The notes under the pieces were generated by a model, which did no database searches, had not been told where the DNA came from, and was given only the letters and a program-made list of their open reading frames with translations. A DNA stretch of 36,854 bases from Nemertoderma westbladi (Eukaryota; Xenacoelomorpha; Nemertodermatida; Nemertodermatidae), in contig JAUCBJ010001779.1 of NCBI GenBank assembly GCA_032718475.1, positions 1 to 36,854 of the forward strand, given 5' to 3'. The position numbers and the translations under genes were made by a program. Numbering within the stretch: position 1 is the first letter of the stretch; each line of letters begins with the position of its first letter. Below are positions 9,054 through 18,152 of the stretch, in pieces.

Positions 9054-11178
9054 CAGTCCCGCTCTCAAAAGGCATTCCTTTGATCAAACATTGATCAAAC
9101 TTTGATCAAACATTGATCAAATATTGAAATGTATCAGGCTTATAAATCCTGCCATTGAGTTCTACCAAAGGCGCTGCACTTCAAAGTCTAGATTCCCACT
9201 GAGCTGTGTGTCAATCAAGCAGCCCTAACTCTCTCTCTCTCTCTCTCTCTGCTCTCTGTGTGTGTAATGCTCCATGTGCTCTGTAGGATGTCTGCAGATC
9301 ACACAGGACACCACTTCCATATCATACCATAGGTTTGTAAGCTATAGCCGTTATTTAAACCAGTTAAAGCCTAGGTTATAATAATTTACAGCGATTATCA
9401 GAAAATAACAGCCGCAATTGAATCTCCACTTGGCGGTGTGGTGGTAATGAAAGCAAGGGCGGGTAGGGGCTGTGTGGAGCTTAATTCTGAGTTACGCAAT
9501 GTGTTGGGTGGATGGCTTCAATACATTAGAATGGGGGGGGGGGGCACTAGCGTACCGAGGGGGAGGCCATGTGAAAGCATACTGAAGTCTTTCCAGTTGA
9601 AATGAGAACAAAAATAATATATATATATATATTAAAGATCCACATTCCAAATTTTCTGAAACAAAAGCATTTTCCTAAAGGGGGGGGGGGGGGGGGGGGG
9701 GGGGTAGTTAATATAAGAATAGCCCTTGGTATTATTATATCAGTTGACATTTCAAGTCACAACAAATTATGTCATAGGGAGTAAAGGAGTCAGCGGTCTC
9801 AGTGCTATTTGCTGTATATTATTAGCTTGGGGTGTCGACAGCGACAGACCACTAACAAAGTAAAGGCATAGCATGTGTAATGGCTCTTAGCTTATGCCGC
9901 CCCAGCATGTAAAACCAATTATCTGCTGTGGAATGGAATTCCCCGAAATTTCGAAATTTACTATAAAGTCTTCCCAAGAAATTAGACAGCCAACTAACCC
10001 ACACACAGGAGGCCGCCAACCAAAGAGATTGGCCTCCTGGCACTGAGCTGGCCTAGTCGCAAAGGAACTATGCAGGTAGTAATGTGTACTAAACAATACT
10101 AATGGCTACAATACATTATAATGGGGGGGGGGGGGGGGGTGTGCAGGTCCGCAGCTTGTACAATGATATAGTCATAGTCCACAACAAGAGAGGGGATGGG
10201 ATCACTGGGGTTATATTGATGCTTTGTCCTTGTCTTACAACGACCTGTGAGCAAAAAAGTGTGGTTTGTCGGCCGGATGGTTAAAACCCTCCATTAATTA
10301 AAAATGAATGAGCATAATTTAATAAGTATTACTAACCCAATTTGATTTTTAATATTTAAAAAATTATAATTACAATACGTTAATCTGAATTAAAAAATAC
10401 GTAACTAATGATGTACATAACATAGTTTATTTTAAAACAAATGAGATTTTCAAGTAGTGAGTATTAAAATTAAATTACGTACATTTTTAGAAGGTATTTT
10501 AGGGGGTGCGCTGGCGCTAGCGCTCGGATTTATTTATTTCTTTATTTACATTTATTAGTATAATTAGAGACAGGGGCAGGAAGGAAGCTTGTCGAATTTA
10601 CACAATTACTGTATAAGCAAATGCAATGCAACGGCAGCCATCGCGCTGCTATGTCAATGGAGGTCTTAAGGAACATTGAAACTAATTTCTAATATAACAA
10701 TAATTTAAAAATATTCCAAAGGATGTTTTTCTGAACTGGTTGTTAGTGTAATAATAGGCCCTGCCCTACAAGAACAAGACTCAGTCTGGGACACTACCAC
10801 AACACTGCCATGTAAATCCAATCGGGGTCCATCCACAAAGTCAAGCAAGCTCCATCCACTGCCCTGTCAATCAAATAGCGACTTGGCCATTAACAAAAGC
10901 CAGTTCTCGGCGGGAATCTGAGTTCAAAGGCTTGCCGCAGTTGAGAGATTTAAACTGTTACCTTGAAATCATTTCAACGTCATTTCAATATGAGACAGAA
11001 AGTCTGGAATTTCGGTGCGTCGATTTCAAGGTCATTTCAATATGCCATCAATGTCATTTCAATGTCAATGCTACTTTCAATGATATTCTATGGACACATT
11101 TTGATCAAACTTTGATCAATGTTTGATCAAAGTTTGATCAATGTTTGATCAAAGGAATGCTTTTTGAGAGCGGGACTG
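9054..11178. mobile_element. TA-flanked TIR element (Tc1/mariner-type, non-autonomous)
   Basis: The left end CAGTCCCGCTCTCAAAAGGC and the inverted right end (one mismatch) form TIRs of about 70 bp. They are followed by subterminal repeats of TTTGATCAAACATTGATCAA. The flanking dinucleotide is TA at 9052-9053 and 11179-11180. Removing the element and one TA restores the LINE reading frame (NYKI|AGVVPAHKKG). TA target plus CAGT ends fits Tc1/mariner by analogy. No transposase frame is visible in the 2.1 kb, which holds a CT microsatellite (about 9231-9250), three G-tracts (about 9534, 9680, 10122) and a near-duplicate segment CAATACATTA(G/T)AATGGGG at about 9518 and 10109. Confidence 0.9.
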
Positions 11179-11991
11179 TAGCTGGTGTAGTCCCTGCCCA
11201 TAAAAAAGGTCCAGTGATAATCAGCGGTAATAACAGGCCCCTTTCCAACCTTCCAATACTGTCGAAAATACTTGAACGCATTGCATATGACCAAATGTTT
11301 TTCTATGTAACTTCAAAACACCTTATGAATAAGTTCCAGTCTGGATTTCGACCTAACCTACCAAGGAGCCACCTTAAATGAATCCCTTACTGGTATGGAA
11401 ATGGTGCTTAGAGTATTAAAAAAAGGAAACTCGCGTCTACGCTTCCTTCATCGACATGGTGCCATCCTCGACCGCTCCCTTAGATGACTACTTTGCAACT
11501 CACTCATCCAGCCACACATTGACTATGCTGCATCCACTTGGTTTTTCACCATTACAAAGAAACTTCGAACTAATGTTGAAGCCCTTCAAAGAAAATGCAT
11601 CCGTTTCTGCCTCCGTCTTGGCCCTCGTATCCACATTAATGCTACACATTATGTTGCAATCAACTGGCTTCCCCTCCGCGAGCGAGTGCAATCAGTTATT
11701 TTTATCACACATGTTTAGAGTCAGAAACGGCCTCTCGCCAGAGTACATGAACGACATGGTCATACTTTCAATGAAGGACGAAGCGGTCTCCGCTCTTCTC
11801 AAGATAGGGCATTGATTCCCGATCGGAAGACAATTTATGGACAGACCACTTTCAGTTTCTATGGTCCCAAACTATGGAATGCACTCCCAAAGGTTCTAAC
11901 TGAATGCTCTTCATTAGTAACATTTAAACATAAACTGAAGGACTACTTACTGACTAAGATCGAAGATTCATCCATCTTTCTCTATACTTAA
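11179..11991 (+). pseudogene. LINE RT finger fragment plus C-terminal region, core deleted
   Basis: Starts with AGVVPAHKKG, NNRPLSNLPILSKILERIAY and NKFQSGFRPN, the RT block before motif A. It then shifts frame (YQGATLNESLTGMEMVLRVL) and jumps directly to C-terminal sequence: LLCNSLIQPHIDYAASTW, RKCIRFCLRLGPRIHIN and INWLPLRERVQSVIF. A last segment contains FSFYGPKLWNALPKVL and HKLKDYLL, ending at TAA 11989-11991. Motifs A to C (including the (Y/F)ADD site) are missing, a deletion of several hundred bases relative to normal elements. Confidence 0.85.
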
Positions 11992-12728
11992 TTTTTAACG
12001 AATTTTAGACCGACCGATACAATAATATCTTTCTATTTATTTAATTTTTAACGTATTTTTTTAGATTGATAATATACTACTCTTGTTATTAACTCAGGCT
12101 TAGACCTTCCGTTCCCACAATACTTAAGTTCTCTATGGTTCCAACCCATCTACAGAATGTACTGTACTCAGTGTCTACCTTTTGTTTCAATTTGATCTTT
12201 TTTTACTCTTAGATAAACCACAGTATCTACTGTACCTTTAATTCAATTTTATCTGCTTTTTTACTCTTTTATATACTTACCGCTAATTATATATTCACAG
12301 ATATTTATTTGACCCGAGTTTTATTCTGGACCCTCATGGAAACGAGGTGAAACCTCATGAGGCCATCCACGTCACTACATACGCTATCCTTCTTGTTTTT
12401 ACAGTACGTTACATTAATTATATTTACACTCATATTTACATACATATTTACATTTATATTCACTACATACGATATCCTTATTATTTATACTGTACATTAC
12501 ATTAATTATATTTTACCTATGCTTGTGATGTTGAGACCCATTGTTTTAAAACTAATGCAATTGTGCAACATTTCTCATGTTACCGTTCCATATAGGTATG
12601 TACAGTACACTACTATGCATAGTTATATAATATTAATTGTTGTTTCTCATCGTTTTTTCGCTTTACATTGCGATTTTATCTGTTTAGTGCATATAATTTG
12701 TTGTTGACTTAAAAAAATCAAATCAAAA
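11992..12728 (+). repeat. LINE 3' UTR with hairpin and short tail
   Basis: AT-rich. Contains CCTCATG ... CATGAGG (12332-12362), a stem with a loop holding GAAACGAGGTGAAAC, and ends in TTAAAAAAATCAAATCAAAA. An ORF over it at 12357-12707 (rich in Y, I, T and F) is read through this AT-rich tail and is not a gene. Confidence 0.6.
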
Positions 12729-13796
12729 TGAAATCTGCCTGTGCTCTATGCAGCCCAGGTTGGAATTCATGCATGACCGCGCAGGTACGCTTTGTTGTTT
12801 CGAGATCACCGCGCACCGCACCCTAAATTGGCTCGTCCAGTCGTCGCGCACCTCATCATAATCCATATAAAATCGCGCAGCTCATAAAAACAATTTTACA
12901 GTCCTACATATTTTACAAGTTTGAGCGTTTCAAAGCTTATCTTACTGTCTTAGTACTGTACATCTGTACGTTGAATCTACATAATAAATGAAAATGTTAC
13001 ATCAAAATTGTTAATATTAAAAAAAAAAATTTATCCTCTACATTTACATTTGAAAATACAATACTCCAGTACTCTACTGTATAAAATTTGAATAAAATAT
13101 GCAATAGTTAATTATTATTAGGTACCAGTAATACTTAGTATACCTAACAATTAGGCTTAACATACAGATATTGGTAGGGCTCGATCGGAGCTCCGGCCAT
13201 TTTGGCACCTCCGGCTCCGGTAAATATATTGCAGGAGTTAATTTTTTAATAAAGTATTATATTTCGTGCATATTCTAATCTGGACAATTATTTACACTAG
13301 GCCTATAAAGTACTGTAGTGCTTCAATATCAAGCATAATACTGCAGTATTAACTTACAGTACAGTCAAAGTCAATGACTGACTAACTCTGAGTCACACAA
13401 TATTAGTCCAACTGTCAACAGTGGTACTCCAGCACTTCGGGTCTGTATGACAATGTGAACTTTAAAATGTTTCAGTTTAGTACAACAGTGGTAGGTCATA
13501 GGGTACCGTACTGCCGTAGCCTAATAATGTAATAATACAGTACATGTACAGTACAGCAGTAATAGGCCAAGGCCTGTCAACACATACACCAAAAATGTAA
13601 TGGTGGTTATCGTACTCCGTACTGCAGTACTGGTACTGGCTGACTAGCAGAGTAGACAGGTAGGCCCTACTCCAGTACTCTGCTACTGTCAGACTGTAAA
13701 AAATTGTAAATGCTATGATTGTACACTGTACCACTGCAGCCATTTACAGATTTACTGCTGTCATGCCAGGGCCAGCATACTGTACAAGGCAGCAAG
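12729..13796. other. Non-coding, repeat-derived
   Basis: No gene seen. Contains CCCAGGTTGGAATTCATG (about 12752), matching CCCAGGTTGGAATTTATG near 14180, and TAGGGCTCGATCGGAGCTCC at 13176, which looks like the end of another hAT-type element (compare TAGGGCTCAACAGAAGCTTC at 15637). 13280-13700 is rich in TACTGTA/CAGTACTG low complexity. Confidence 0.4.
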
Positions 13797-14085
13797 GGCT
13801 CAACCGAAGCTTCGGCTTCCGTTCGGGCCGAAGTTTGGCAATTTCGGTTCGGCTTCTGCGATTGATACTGCAGAGGCCCGGAGCAAACTTTGCTAAATAT
13901 TCCAAGTATTACATCAGTACATTGACTGATTGAGCTAAGACCAGAAGACATTACCGGTAAGACTAATCAATCTGCTGAGCTGATCTGTCCATCATTGTAC
14001 TAATTAATTTTGGACTGAACTTATTCCATATTCCATCTGACCATTTAGAAGGCATTATTTTATTAATTGTTTCCAGTTCCATCAG
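13797..14085 (+). repeat. Truncated relative of the hAT-like element at 15637
   Basis: From AGGGCTCAACCGAAGCTTCG it tracks 15637-15836 for over 200 bp (GGGCCGAAGTTTGGCAATTT, GCCCGGAGCAAACTTTGCTA, AGACCAGAAGACA), then the sequence found after the nested insertion (TTTTGGACTGAACTT; GGCATTATTTTATTAATTG). It thus supplies the uninterrupted target for the nested element. The right terminus is not found. Confidence 0.8.
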
Positions 14086-14206
14086 TCCATTATTCCACCG
14101 GCAGACCGGTGCTATTTAGATACTGATGCTTGTTACCTACTGTACCTAAGAAGGCTAACAATTTTGAAATTACAATCACCCAGGTTGGAATTTATGTAGA
14201 GTTTGC

Positions 14207-14345
14207 TCAACATGTGTGGCGCGGATTAAGGATCCTGGCGCGTAGTGATGTAGTGACAGGGCTGCAGGGGCGTGTGGCGCGGATTAAGGATCCTGGCGCG
14301 TAGTGACAGGGGCGTGTGGCGCGCATTGAGGATCCTGGCGGTCCT
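14207..14345 (+). repeat. GTGTGGCGCG tandem repeat (~40-60 bp)
   Basis: Three units of GTGTGGCGCG(G/C)ATT(A/G)AGGATCC followed by TGGCGCGTAGTGA, at about 14214, 14273 and 14313. Related fragments at about 15085-15150 and 35265-35310 share TGGCGCG and GTAAGTATTCC/GTCAGTATTCC motifs. The minus-strand ORF here is repeat-derived. Confidence 0.7.
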
Positions 14346-14508
14346 GGCGCGAATATGGATGTAGTGTTAGCTCCTGTTAGCGTTAGGTTGGGACAGTCTG
14401 ACAGTAGGAGGTAGCGTAGCTGTAGCAGTGCACTAGCAACACATCCCACTCTACAGCATACAGCTCTATTTGAAATTATTCCATAGGTTTAAAAAGATTG
14501 AAAAATGT

Positions 14509-14976
14509 CCGCTCGCTTCGCTTGCGTTTATACTGTGACTGTAAATCTACTCTTAGTACTGTCTGGCTGTGGACAAATGGAAACGGACAGATTGTTTAGA
14601 TTACATACGGACAGATTAAAAACATGACTTATTGTTTCAAACGTTTTTCAATTGTCAGATTCTTCAAACCAATAAAACCATGAAAGCCTGCATGATTCAG
14701 CAGAATTTCCGTGCTCGCTAAGCTCGCAGTCGCAATTTACCGGTAAAAACATCTGCATTTCTGCATTTGAAAACAGTCGGTTTGCCAACTTTAAATGTTG
14801 AAATGTTAAAATTTTCGTGCTCGCTACGCTCGCATCTTGATCACATCTGCATTTAAAAACAGTCAGTTGACGTTGACCTACTACTACTACTACAACTACA
14901 GCACTATCTGACTATTACTGTCAGACTGTATTTATGTTAATATAATTGGAAAATTTCCTTGCTCGCTACGCTCGCA
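14509..14976. repeat. Four palindromic GCTCGCTACGCTCGC motifs
   Basis: GCTCGCT(T/A)(C/A)GCT(T/C)GC occurs at about 14511, 14713, 14819 and 14961, each next to AT-rich sequence. The blocks around the second and third share ACATCTGCATTT...AAAACAGTC, which suggests an old ~105-bp tandem repeat. Confidence 0.65.
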
Positions 14977-15636
14977 TTTTAATGTTAACATACTGTAGGG
15001 CTACAGAATTCAGGAATTATAAACTGATAAATTATTACAATTAAGCAATTACTGCAAAATTTCATAGTCAATTGTCGGCTTGGCGCGCATTAGATATCAT
15101 GGCTGGCGCGATTTTCGTTTAACCAGAACGCGTGTGGCGCGCTTTTTGTCAGTATTCCATATAGGACAATCACTAGAACATAGACGAGTGCATATTGCTG
15201 TATTGACCTAATTCAGTAATTACTGTTTTTAAAATACTCAATGGTTTTATTTCACTAGAATCTAATAATTTATTTGTAAATGTAAATTTATCTTCAATAA
15301 GACTGAGGGGGCACCCTTATAAATTGCAGCAGGCAGGCAGGGACATTCAGACATTGCAGAACTGTTGCGGTACAGAACTCATTTACAAATCGTGTTTGCC
15401 TGTTTGGAACAATCTGCCTTACGTTGCAGTAACTGCCCCCTCAGTCTGTCAGTTGAATTGTTCAAACGCCATATTTATGTGTGCGATTATAACAATTGGA
15501 TTAAATTTGACCGCAATTTGTAACTATGCCAATTTCTAATTATTTTCTATTTTTCATATCATTAGTTCCAGAGTTCTATCTGAGCTGCTGAGTTCAACTC
15601 TTTTTAGCGATCTACACTTTTATTTTAACATGTCAG
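14977..15636. other. Non-coding, no gene seen
   Basis: AT-rich. It contains a GGCGCG-rich fragment at about 15080-15150, and a frame at 15324-15539 with no recognisable domain and no splice or promoter context that I can defend. Confidence 0.35.
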
Positions 15637-15852
15637 TAGGGCTCAACAGAAGCTTCGGCTTCGGTTCGGTTCGGGCCGAAGTTTGGCAATTTCGGTTCGG
15701 TTCGGCTTCTGCAATTGATACTGCAGAAGCCCGGAGCAAACTTTGCTAAATATTCCAAGTATTACATTGACAGATTGAGCTAAGACCAGAAGACAGTAAG
15801 ACTAATCAATCTGTCCATCGTTGTACTAATTAATTTTAGAGTGTAAACGTTA

Positions 15853-16252
15853 AGCAGACACTGGTGCAGAGCAGACAGTGGTGCAGACAGTGATGCAGAC
15901 AGTGGTGCAGACACCTGGTGCAGGCAGACAGTGGTGCACGCACTGGTGCAGACAGTGGTGCAGACATTGGTGCAGAGTGCAGACATAGTGGTGCAGACAG
16001 TGGTGCAGACACTGGTGCAGACAGTGGTGCAGACACCTGGAAGCCTGGTGCAGATAGAGGTACAGACAGTGGTGCAGACAGTGGTGCAGACAGTGGTGCA
16101 GACAGTGGTGCAGACAGTGGTGCAGACAGTGGTGCAGACAGTGGTACAGACACTATGGTGCAGACAGTGGAGCAGACAGTGGTGCAGACACCTGGTGCAG
16201 ACAGTGGTGCAGACACTGGTGCAGGCAGTGGTGCAGACGCTGGTGCAGACAG
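15853..16252 (+). repeat. 12-bp minisatellite (GTGGTGCAGACA)n, left arm
   Basis: About 30 copies with variants (CTGGTGCAGACA, AGAGCAGACA, CACCTGGTGCAG), most regular at 16070-16145. All three frames on both strands stay open, giving spurious DSGA- or SAPL-repeat ORFs. Confidence 0.95.
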
Positions 16253-16857
16253 TAAAGGGTCGAGCAGTTTGTAAAGGAGCAGGTTTCAGAGGAGTATTGG
16301 GAGAACCAAAACAATAAACGTTATTGTTTTGCGAGCTAAGAATACCCAAGGCAGCAAGGGCCAAGAATACTCGCAGGCTAAGAAAAGAATACTCGCGGGC
16401 TAAGAATTCCTGAGACCTTACTGTAGTTAGTGAATGTATATCCCCAGCATGAGACAATAACTTAATGAGCTCGTTTTATTATATAGTAATAAGCAGTGAC
16501 TCCAGTAAAGGTAAACAAATTAAACATACTCTGTATAAAGTAGGTCATGTATAAACAATCAGACACTGTCGCTTAAACCTCATTCCTTTGAGACATTGCT
16601 GCTTACATTATTGTTTATATGAAAACGGGAATACCGATTAATTACTTACGTACACACCTCTTATAATTATTTGTAATCAGGGCACATTCACCTGCACGCA
16701 CCCCGACTTGTACTACATAAGTCCTCCCTACTTCATGTAGAACCTTTCAGTAGTTACTCGCATATTTGTAGATAATAAAGTCTATGATAAAATATAATAT
16801 AATAGTGCCTGGTGGTATTGTGTTTTGTGGTACTCTGGTATTTCAGTATTTTCACCA

Positions 16858-16996
16858 GGTGTCTGCACCACTGTCTGCACCACTGTCTGCACCAGTGTCT
16901 GCACCAATGTCTGCACGCTGCACCACTGTCTTCACCAGTGTCTGCACCACTGGCCGCACCAGGTGTCTGCACCACTGTCTGCACTACTGTCTGCTT
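16858..16996 (-). repeat. 12-bp minisatellite, right arm (inverted)
   Basis: About 11 copies of TGTCTGCACCAC and variants, the reverse complement of the left arm. It is shorter than the left arm, so the two arms have expanded or contracted independently. Confidence 0.95.
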
Positions 16997-17658
16997 AACG
17001 TTTACACCCTTAATTTTGGACTGAACTTCCATTTAAATGGCATTATTTTTTTAATTGTTTCCAGGTTACTTGGGTAGTTTCAAAATTAGCTTAATTAAAC
17101 AGTAGTTTAGGTTAGGCAAAATATTGCCATTTTACATTGTAGTACCCTATTTTTTAATTAATCATAACTTTGATACATAATACCAAATATACCTACTACC
17201 TCATATAAATAGTATTACAAAGACTACCTGTACTTTTAGTGAGGTTTTCTAAATTTGATATCACTACTGTGCGGCTTACTTACAGTAAGTACTTAGAGTA
17301 ACTTACAGTGGTGCATACAGTAAGTTCATGCATACAGTAAGTAGGCCTATACAGTACACAGTAGTTTAGGTTAGTAATGTACAGTAATGTAAATATTGCC
17401 ATTTTATTTTGTAGTATTTATTTTTTTAATTAATCATAGCTTTCTCGCTCTGTCGCTAAGTCCGCAGACCAAATAGGTGCCAGTCTGCCACTGCCAGTCA
17501 GCCAGTATACTGACGTAAATACGAATTTATGACCGTAACTTGCTAACTTTCTGAACTTCGGTTCGGATTCGGTTCGGTTCGGCCCGAAGTTGGCTCTAGG
17601 CTTCGGTTCGGTTCGGTTCGGCCCCATAAAGTGCCTTCTGTTGAACCCTACATGTCAG

Positions 17659-18152
17659 CATGTAATAATATTTTAGCTTATTTTAATTTAGTTTTTAATC
17701 TTATTTTAATATGGTGCCATAGTATAGGCCTAAGTCGTTTTGTTTTATTCACTGTTTTTATTTATATGCTTCTCCTTCTATGACAGCGGTGTCTCCACCC
17801 AAATAATATAATAATATAATATAATAGTCAGATAGTTAAGATACCGGATACAGAACCTCTAGCTGTCTAGTGCACTGTTAACAAACACACGATGGAGATT
17901 TGTATATAGTAAAGTATGAAGTACTGTAGAAAGATACATAAAATACACCGGGACCGGTATACCCTTGAACACTTCACTTTGGCTATTGTTTTTCCGTTTC
18001 TGTACAGTAATATCCCTTACAGCCTTACTACCGGTACTTGTACTACCTTTACCTGTTTACCTTACTACCTGTACTGTACTACCTTACTGCCTTAGGCTTA
18101 GAGTTATCGGTTTATCATATAACAGCTGACAGTCTAATATCTGAATATAATT
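17659..18152. promoter_or_regulatory. Upstream region of the REPS homologue
   Basis: No other gene here. AT-rich, with an AATATAATATAATAT stretch (about 17800-17825) and TACCGGTACTTGTACTACC low complexity up to about 18090. It must contain the 5' UTR and promoter, or an acceptor for an untranslated first exon, but no core promoter motif is clear enough to call. Confidence 0.3.

Larger units (their letters stand above)
7195..12728 (+). mobile_element. CR1-like non-LTR retrotransposon (LINE), degenerate, interrupted
   Basis: In order on the plus strand: a fragment of 5' coding sequence, an AP-endonuclease domain, a linker, the start of a reverse transcriptase, then a 2.1-kb DNA transposon insertion, the RT finger region, a deletion that removes the catalytic core, the typical LINE C-terminal region, a 3' UTR with hairpin, and a short A/AAATC tail (about 12709-12728). 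Multiple stops and frameshifts make it dead. The clade is an inference from the style of the EN and C-terminal segments; the 5' edge near 7195 is approximate. Confidence 0.85.
15841..17009. mobile_element. Foldback element with minisatellite arms, nested in the hAT element
   Basis: The ends are GTGTAAACGTTAAGCAGACA on the left and its inverse (TGCTTAACGTTTACAC) on the right. They run into a 12-bp minisatellite that is GTGGTGCAGACA on the left (15853-16252) and its reverse complement on the right (16858-16996). The flanks TTAATTTTAGA and TTAATTTTGGA look like a slightly diverged 8-11 bp target duplication, and the related copy at 13797 has the site without the insert. About 600 bp of single-copy interior contains one ~50-bp module (16271-16320) and no transposase. 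Confidence 0.85.
15637..17650. mobile_element. hAT-type non-autonomous element, 2014 bp, host of a nested element
   Basis: The left end TAGGGCTCAACAGAAGCTTC and the right end, inverted, TAGGGTTCAACAGAAGGCAC form TIRs followed by TTCGG/CCGAA-rich arms (15651-15712 and 17550-17625). The flanks are CATGTCAG at 15629-15636 and 17651-17658, a perfect 8-bp target duplication as in hAT elements. No transposase is present. The interior holds the nested foldback element 15841-17009 and a duplicated segment (CAGTAGTTTAGGTTAG..., at about 17101 and 17361). Confidence 0.9.

Noticed and set aside
12357-12707. 116-codon Y/I/T/F-rich ORF
   Set aside because: Lies in the AT-rich 3' UTR of the LINE.
15780-16457. 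Long minus- and plus-strand ORFs of SAPL, VCTT or DSGA repeats
   Set aside because: They are read through the 12-bp minisatellite, which leaves all frames open; several overlap on both strands.
16754-17077. ORFs on both strands across the second minisatellite arm
   Set aside because: Same cause as the left arm; no composition or context of a gene.
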